Shown: piece by piece, positions 6,269 to 9,622 of the stretch | Position numbering within the stretch: position 1 is the stretch's first letter | Layout: each line of letters starts with the position of its first letter | Translations under genes and position numbers: made by a program | From: DATKZH01 sp035528065 | GTDB taxonomy: Bacteria > Planctomycetota > Planctomycetia > Pirellulales > Thermoguttaceae | Assembly: GCA_035528065.1 (NCBI GenBank) | Contig: DATKZH010000291.1 | Location: 1 to 9,622, forward strand | Reading direction: 5' to 3' | Length of the DNA stretch: 9,622 nt | Notes under the pieces: generated by a model | The model's input: only the letters and a program-made list of their open reading frames with translations | What the model was told of the DNA's origin: nothing | Databases searched by the model: none

Positions 6269-6387
6269 CGCTATCCTCGTCTTCGCGCCCGGATGGGGCA
6301 ACGTGCGTCGCCGTGGGGCGTGCGGCGCATGGGTGGGCTACTCTCTCGTCCCGTCTGCACGACTGATCACAATCGAAGGGGGAGATC

Positions 6388-7500
6388 ATGCCGATTGCAG
6401 CCCAGTGCGGATCGTGTCAGAAGCGGTTCAAGGCGCCCGACAAGCTCGCGGGCAAGAAGGTCAAGTGTCCTCAGTGCGGCGGCGTGATCCAGATCCCGGT
6501 GCCGCAGCCTCCCAAGGAAGACGCGGGCGACCTGTACGGTCTCGCCGAATCACCGCCGGCTTCGACGCCGACGCCCGCAAAGCCAAAGTCGGAGCCCGAG
6601 CCGGCTCGCAACTGCCCGACGTGCGGCGCCGCCCTGGTGGAGAACGCCGTCTTGTGCGTCGTTTGCGGCTACGATCTGCGTAGCGGGCAGAAGCTCCAAA
6701 CGGAGCACGCCGCGGAGGCCCCCGCCGCCGGCCCGCAGGTCACGCTCAAGAGAAAGGACTGGAAGAAAGAGGAGGAGCAGCAGGAGAAGAAGGCGACGAA
6801 GAAGAAACGGAAGCGGGAGCGGGGAGAGACACCCCAGGCGATCGCGTTCCTGCGCGGCTGTGCCGTCGCCTTTGGGACCGCGATGATCGGGGTGGGCATC
6901 TGGTGCGCGCTGGGCTGGTTGACGTGGGGGGGGTGGGGGATCATGGCCATCATAGTCGGGGGATTGGCCGGAACGGGAATGATGATCGGTTACGGTCACG
7001 AGGACGCCCTGCCCGGAATTGCCTCCGCCGTCATCGCCTTCATCAGCATCATCATTGCCAAGGTGTTGGTGGTGGTCGTCGTCGTCATGTCGATGGCCGG
7101 GGGTATGGATGAGTTTGCAGGCGACCTGCCCGAAGAGGAGTGGGCGATGGAAGAGCCGGTCGATGAGGACGCGTTCCCGGACGACGAAATGATCGACGAG
7201 GACTACCAGGAGGAGGGCGCCGCGGAAGATGGGTCGGTGGCCGATCAGCAGACGCCTGACGCGGCGACGGCCGAGGTGACCTCAGATGGGGAGTCGTTCG
7301 ACGAGGGCACAGCGGCCGACTTCGGCGTGGGTGATCAGTACGGCGAGGCCGAGACGGAGGAGCCAATTGGGGGGTGGTTCACGGTCGTCGTCGCCTATCT
7401 GTTCATGTCCGGATTGCTCTGGGACCTCCTCTGGATGGCGATGGGCTGCGCCCTGGCCTTCAAGGTGGGGAGCGGCGGACAGTGGTGGGAGGATGATTGA
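6388..7500 (+). CDS. Double zinc-ribbon, multi-pass membrane protein of unknown function
   Basis: A 370-aa protein with a modular layout. Two Cys4 zinc ribbons come first: C7-x2-C10...C27-x2-C30 and C76-x2-C79...C90-x2-C93, separated by a Pro/Lys-rich linker. A strongly charged Lys/Glu stretch follows (about 120-147). Three hydrophobic segments at about 152-174, 183-202 and 210-238 then lead into a very acidic Asp/Glu-rich loop (about 240-328) and a last hydrophobic segment (about 329-358). The end is short and acidic (WWEDD). The ribbons and basic stretch are probably cytoplasmic. Zinc ribbons joined to membrane segments are frequent in planctomycetes, but I know no established function; nucleic acid or protein binding at the membrane is only a guess. 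GGGGGAG stands just before the ATG. A terminator upstream separates it from the oxidoreductase gene. Confidence 0.88.
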   Translation: MPIAAQCGSCQKRFKAPDKLAGKKVKCPQCGGVIQIPVPQPPKEDAGDLYGLAESPPASTPTPAKPKSEPEPARNCPTCGAALVENAVLCVVCGYDLRSGQKLQTEHAAEAPAAGPQVTLKRKDWKKEEEQQEKKATKKKRKRERGETPQAIAFLRGCAVAFGTAMIGVGIWCALGWLTWGGWGIMAIIVGGLAGTGMMIGYGHEDALPGIASAVIAFISIIIAKVLVVVVVVMSMAGGMDEFAGDLPEEEWAMEEPVDEDAFPDDEMIDEDYQEEGAAEDGSVADQQTPDAATAEVTSDGESFDEGTAADFGVGDQYGEAETEEPIGGWFTVVVAYLFMSGLLWDLLWMAMGCALAFKVGSGGQWWEDD

Positions 7501-7803
7501 AGGCCCTGCACGGCGGCGTCCCCGCCCCGGCGGCTCGGACCGTCGTGTCCAAGTCGCCCAACAGAAAAGAATAGGTCGTGTTAACGGCAGGTTTCCCCGC
7601 GGCATGCATCCATCGCCGTCGGCGGGCAATCCGTGCGAGCAGACAGCTCGATCGGACAGCAAGAGCCTCGATGGCGACGGACCACTTGCTCGCATTCTCT
7701 CCTTGCCCACGCGGATCCTTCACGCCGGGCTTGACAGGCGAGCCGCAATCAGTCATCGGTCATAGAGAGGGCAACGGACTCCCCTCGAAACGGGAAGCGA
7801 GAA
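7501..7803. other. Intergenic region before the caspase-like gene
   Basis: The gap is 303 bp. It begins with GC-rich inverted pairs (GGCGG, CCGCC) that lack a T tract, so no terminator is called. A TTGACA at 7731-7736 has no -10 box at a suitable distance. No RNA gene, repeat copy or supported small gene was found. Confidence 0.4.
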
Positions 7804-9474
7804 ATGAAGAGAAGCCGATCGCGAGCCGCCGCCGTCCTCTGCGTGCTGGCCCTGCTCTCGACGGCCGGTCGGGCGCAGGCGGCGAAGCTCTTTCTGCTCA
7901 TCGCCGCCGACGTGTCGAAGGAGGGCGGAATCTACCTTTCGACCGGTCCCGATACGGGCTACGTGTTCGACGTGTTCTACGCCCACGTGCCGGAGCGCCA
8001 ACTGGTCGTCTACGGAATGACCGGAGGCGGCCCCGACGGCCGATCGACGTGGGACGGGCCCGACGTCCGATTCGACCTGGGCGACATGGGCAACAAGCTG
8101 TTGACCGCGATCGACACCTGCCCGGCGGGCCCCGACGACACGATCGTGTTCTTCTACTCCGGGCACGGAGCCCACGACGCTCGCGGTCACTATCTGCTGA
8201 TGCCCGACCAGAAAACGACGCTCTCGCGTCAAACCGTCATCGAGAGCATTCAGAGGAAGAATCCACGGCTCGCCGTGGTGATCACCGATAGCTGCGCCAA
8301 CCTGGTCGATCGCGGCCTGCTTCGCGGGCCGGCGATGGCGCTGGCTCAGCCCGACCGGGCCTCTCCGCTGTTCGATTCCCTCTTCTTCCAGGCGAGCGGA
8401 CTGGTCGACGTCAACTCGTCCTCGGAAAGCCAGGTGGCGGCAGGGCCCATCGGCGGCGGACTCCTGGTGCTGGCCATGGCCTACCTGGGAAACCAGCCGA
8501 ATTTCAGCAAGTTCCGAAACCGCGGCGTCACCGTCGAGCCGTCCGATTCCCCGGACGTGGCCATTCCGGCGATGGACTACGATCGGATCATCGGCGAGAC
8601 CTTCGGCTGGAGCGAGCATGGGCTGCACGGCGATTTCGATCCGGAGCAACCCTCGTACGGGCTGCTCTGGGCAAACGCCGATCGCAGGCTCGCTTGGCCG
8701 GCCGTCCAGACGATGCTGACCGAAAAGGTCGAGGAGCTTTTCCGCACGCTCCACCCGACCGGCATGCGCGTCGCCGGGTCGGCAACCGCACAGCACACGC
8801 AAACGCCGCAGTTCTACAGCCTGGCGAAAGCGTCGCCCCCGCCGCCACCACCCGCGGGCAAGCACCTCTCGCTGGAGCGCGGCGACGTGATTCTCTCCAT
8901 CAACGGCCGCCTTGTGGCCAACGAAGCGCAATGCCGAGAGGCAGTCCGTCGCTCCGGTCCCGAAATGGAATTCACCGCGCGCGATCAACGGACGGGGACC
9001 GTGTGGCGGATGCGCGCCCAACTCCGGCCGTCGAGCTCTCGATTCGGAGCGTACCTGGACGACGCCCCGGGCGGCGGAGCACTCGTCACCGGGGTGATTC
9101 CCGGTTACCCGTGCACTCGAAACGCGGTGCTGGGTCCGGCCGATTCGCCGGCACCTCCCGCGCCCCCGGCGCCGGGGGCCTGGTCGGACCCCATCTACCA
9201 CCCGGAACCGGGCGATCGGATCGTCGAGGTGAACGGCCGCCGAATCGACGACACGAGTGATTTCTCCTCCGCGGTGAAGAGTTCGCCCGAGCTGATGACT
9301 TTCCGGATCATCGGGCACCGGAGCGGGGAGTCGTTCCTGATGCGGACCCTGCTCGATCCGCCGTCCGCCGGCACGCGACTGGGAATCGGCGTCGACGACG
9401 ACTCGCGCGGCGGCGTCCGAATTCGTTACGTGCGCGACGGGCATCCCGGCACGCGCTGTCAGCTCGCCAGATAG
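7804..9474 (+). CDS. Exported caspase-like (C14 family) protein with PDZ domains
   Basis: A 556-aa protein. The first 26 residues are a Sec signal (basic start, hydrophobic core, cut after AQA), so it is exported. Residues about 27-230 form a caspase-like fold: FFYSGHGAH places the catalytic histidine at H121, and ITDSCAN places the nucleophile at C164, the His-Cys dyad of clan CD peptidases. A region with no recognised domain follows. After a run of prolines (345-350) comes PDZ 1 (about 355-410, with LERGDVILSINGR). PDZ 2 is at about 413-515 (FGAYLDD...EPGDRIVEVNGR), with a Pro/Ala-rich insertion at about 446-460. A third PDZ-like start (TRLGIGVDDD...GHPGTRCQ, 524-553) is cut off by the stop codon. 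Relatives are metacaspase-like proteins; the substrate is unknown. GGGAAG lies 6 nt before the ATG. It appears to be a single-gene unit. Confidence 0.88.
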   Translation: MKRSRSRAAAVLCVLALLSTAGRAQAAKLFLLIAADVSKEGGIYLSTGPDTGYVFDVFYAHVPERQLVVYGMTGGGPDGRSTWDGPDVRFDLGDMGNKLLTAIDTCPAGPDDTIVFFYSGHGAHDARGHYLLMPDQKTTLSRQTVIESIQRKNPRLAVVITDSCANLVDRGLLRGPAMALAQPDRASPLFDSLFFQASGLVDVNSSSESQVAAGPIGGGLLVLAMAYLGNQPNFSKFRNRGVTVEPSDSPDVAIPAMDYDRIIGETFGWSEHGLHGDFDPEQPSYGLLWANADRRLAWPAVQTMLTEKVEELFRTLHPTGMRVAGSATAQHTQTPQFYSLAKASPPPPPPAGKHLSLERGDVILSINGRLVANEAQCREAVRRSGPEMEFTARDQRTGTVWRMRAQLRPSSSRFGAYLDDAPGGGALVTGVIPGYPCTRNAVLGPADSPAPPAPPAPGAWSDPIYHPEPGDRIVEVNGRRIDDTSDFSSAVKSSPELMTFRIIGHRSGESFLMRTLLDPPSAGTRLGIGVDDDSRGGVRIRYVRDGHPGTRCQLAR

Positions 9475-9482
9475 ACGGGGCA

Positions 9483-9499
9483 GTAGCAGGCACACGGCG
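9483..9499. repeat. Half copy of the palindrome seen at the start of the window
   Basis: GTAGCAGGCACACG (9483-9496) is the exact reverse complement of 22-35. Here the left half of the palindrome is intact and the right half has diverged (CGAGGC instead of CGTGTGCC). It lies 8 nt after the stop codon of the caspase-like gene. Confidence 0.4.
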
Positions 9500-9515
9500 A
9501 GGCTGTGATTTTTTT
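9491..9515 (+). terminator. Weak possible terminator after the caspase-like gene
   Basis: A run of seven T (9509-9515) follows a short CACA/TGTG stem (9491-9494 with 9504-9507, 9-nt loop). The T run is striking in this GC-rich sequence and is well placed after the stop at 9474, but the stem is only 4 bp, so the call is weak. Confidence 0.25.
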
Positions 9516-9610
9516 CGGAGGCCCACTGGGCATGCCGGGGGAATGACGCTAGCTTGGATATCGTGATGCGGTGGTCGCTGTTTCCCGGAGCGTTGCCAGG
9601 AGAGGTACGT

Positions 9611-9622
9611 ATGAGTCAATTC
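9611..9622 (+). CDS. Start of a gene cut by the window end
   Basis: An ATG at 9611 stands 5 nt after AGGAGAGG (9598-9605), the best ribosome binding site in the window. Only four codons are visible (Met-Ser-Gln-Phe), so no product can be named. Confidence 0.55.

Noticed and set aside
4446..6389. A 647-codon minus-strand frame opposite the oxidoreductase gene
   Set aside because: Antisense shadow that runs through both repeat structures and the terminator; no recognisable domain.
7731..7765. Promoter with TTGACA at 7731 and TCATAG at 7760
   Set aside because: The spacer would be 23 nt, too long for a sigma-70 promoter, and the sequence at 17 nt does not resemble a -10 box.
7753..9495. A 580-codon minus-strand frame opposite the caspase-like gene
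   Set aside because: Biased Arg/Gly/Val composition without motifs, whereas the plus strand encodes a signal peptide, a caspase dyad and PDZ domains.
1..9622. CRISPR array, phage or toxin-antitoxin system
   Set aside because: No regularly spaced direct repeats, integrase, phage structural gene or paired toxin-antitoxin frames were seen; the repeats present are isolated palindromes.

Overview
The window is GC-rich chromosomal DNA, most likely from a member of the Planctomycetota. The grounds are two neighbouring enzymes with twin-arginine (Tat) signals (a TIM-barrel sugar isomerase-like protein and a Gfo/Idh/MocA oxidoreductase), a double zinc-ribbon membrane protein, an exported caspase-like protein with PDZ domains, and scattered short palindromic intergenic repeats of the GGGTGCCAC...GTGGCACCC type. 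The assignment rests on gene content and style; there is no rRNA or other marker gene here.

Layout. 1-408: a degenerate palindromic repeat, then a small plus-strand gene of unknown function. 447-2789: a two-gene minus-strand operon, glyA (serine hydroxymethyltransferase) followed 36 bp later by a CtBP-type D-2-hydroxyacid dehydrogenase. 2790-3406: a long divergent intergenic region that probably carries the glyA promoter and a leader of about 220 nt. 3407-4285: Tat-type sugar phosphate isomerase/epimerase-like protein. 4286-4640: a repeat-dense gap containing a 111-bp MITE-like element with terminal inverted repeats and a flanking 6-bp direct repeat. 4641-6116: Tat-type Gfo/Idh/MocA oxidoreductase, followed by a second, inverted copy of the MITE core and a strong intrinsic terminator. 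6388-7500: zinc-ribbon membrane protein. 7804-9474: caspase-like protein with PDZ domains, ending inside what looks like a third PDZ domain. 9611-9622: the first four codons of another gene behind a strong ribosome binding site.

How the genes relate. glyA and the dehydrogenase form a plausible serine/glycine or hydroxypyruvate unit. The isomerase-like protein and the oxidoreductase are both predicted to leave the cytoplasm folded through Tat and belong to families that often co-occur in sugar oxidation and isomerisation. The last two full genes look like independent envelope or exported proteins. The least ordinary signal in the DNA is the MITE-like element and its structured core, which occurs on both sides of the oxidoreductase gene in opposite orientations.
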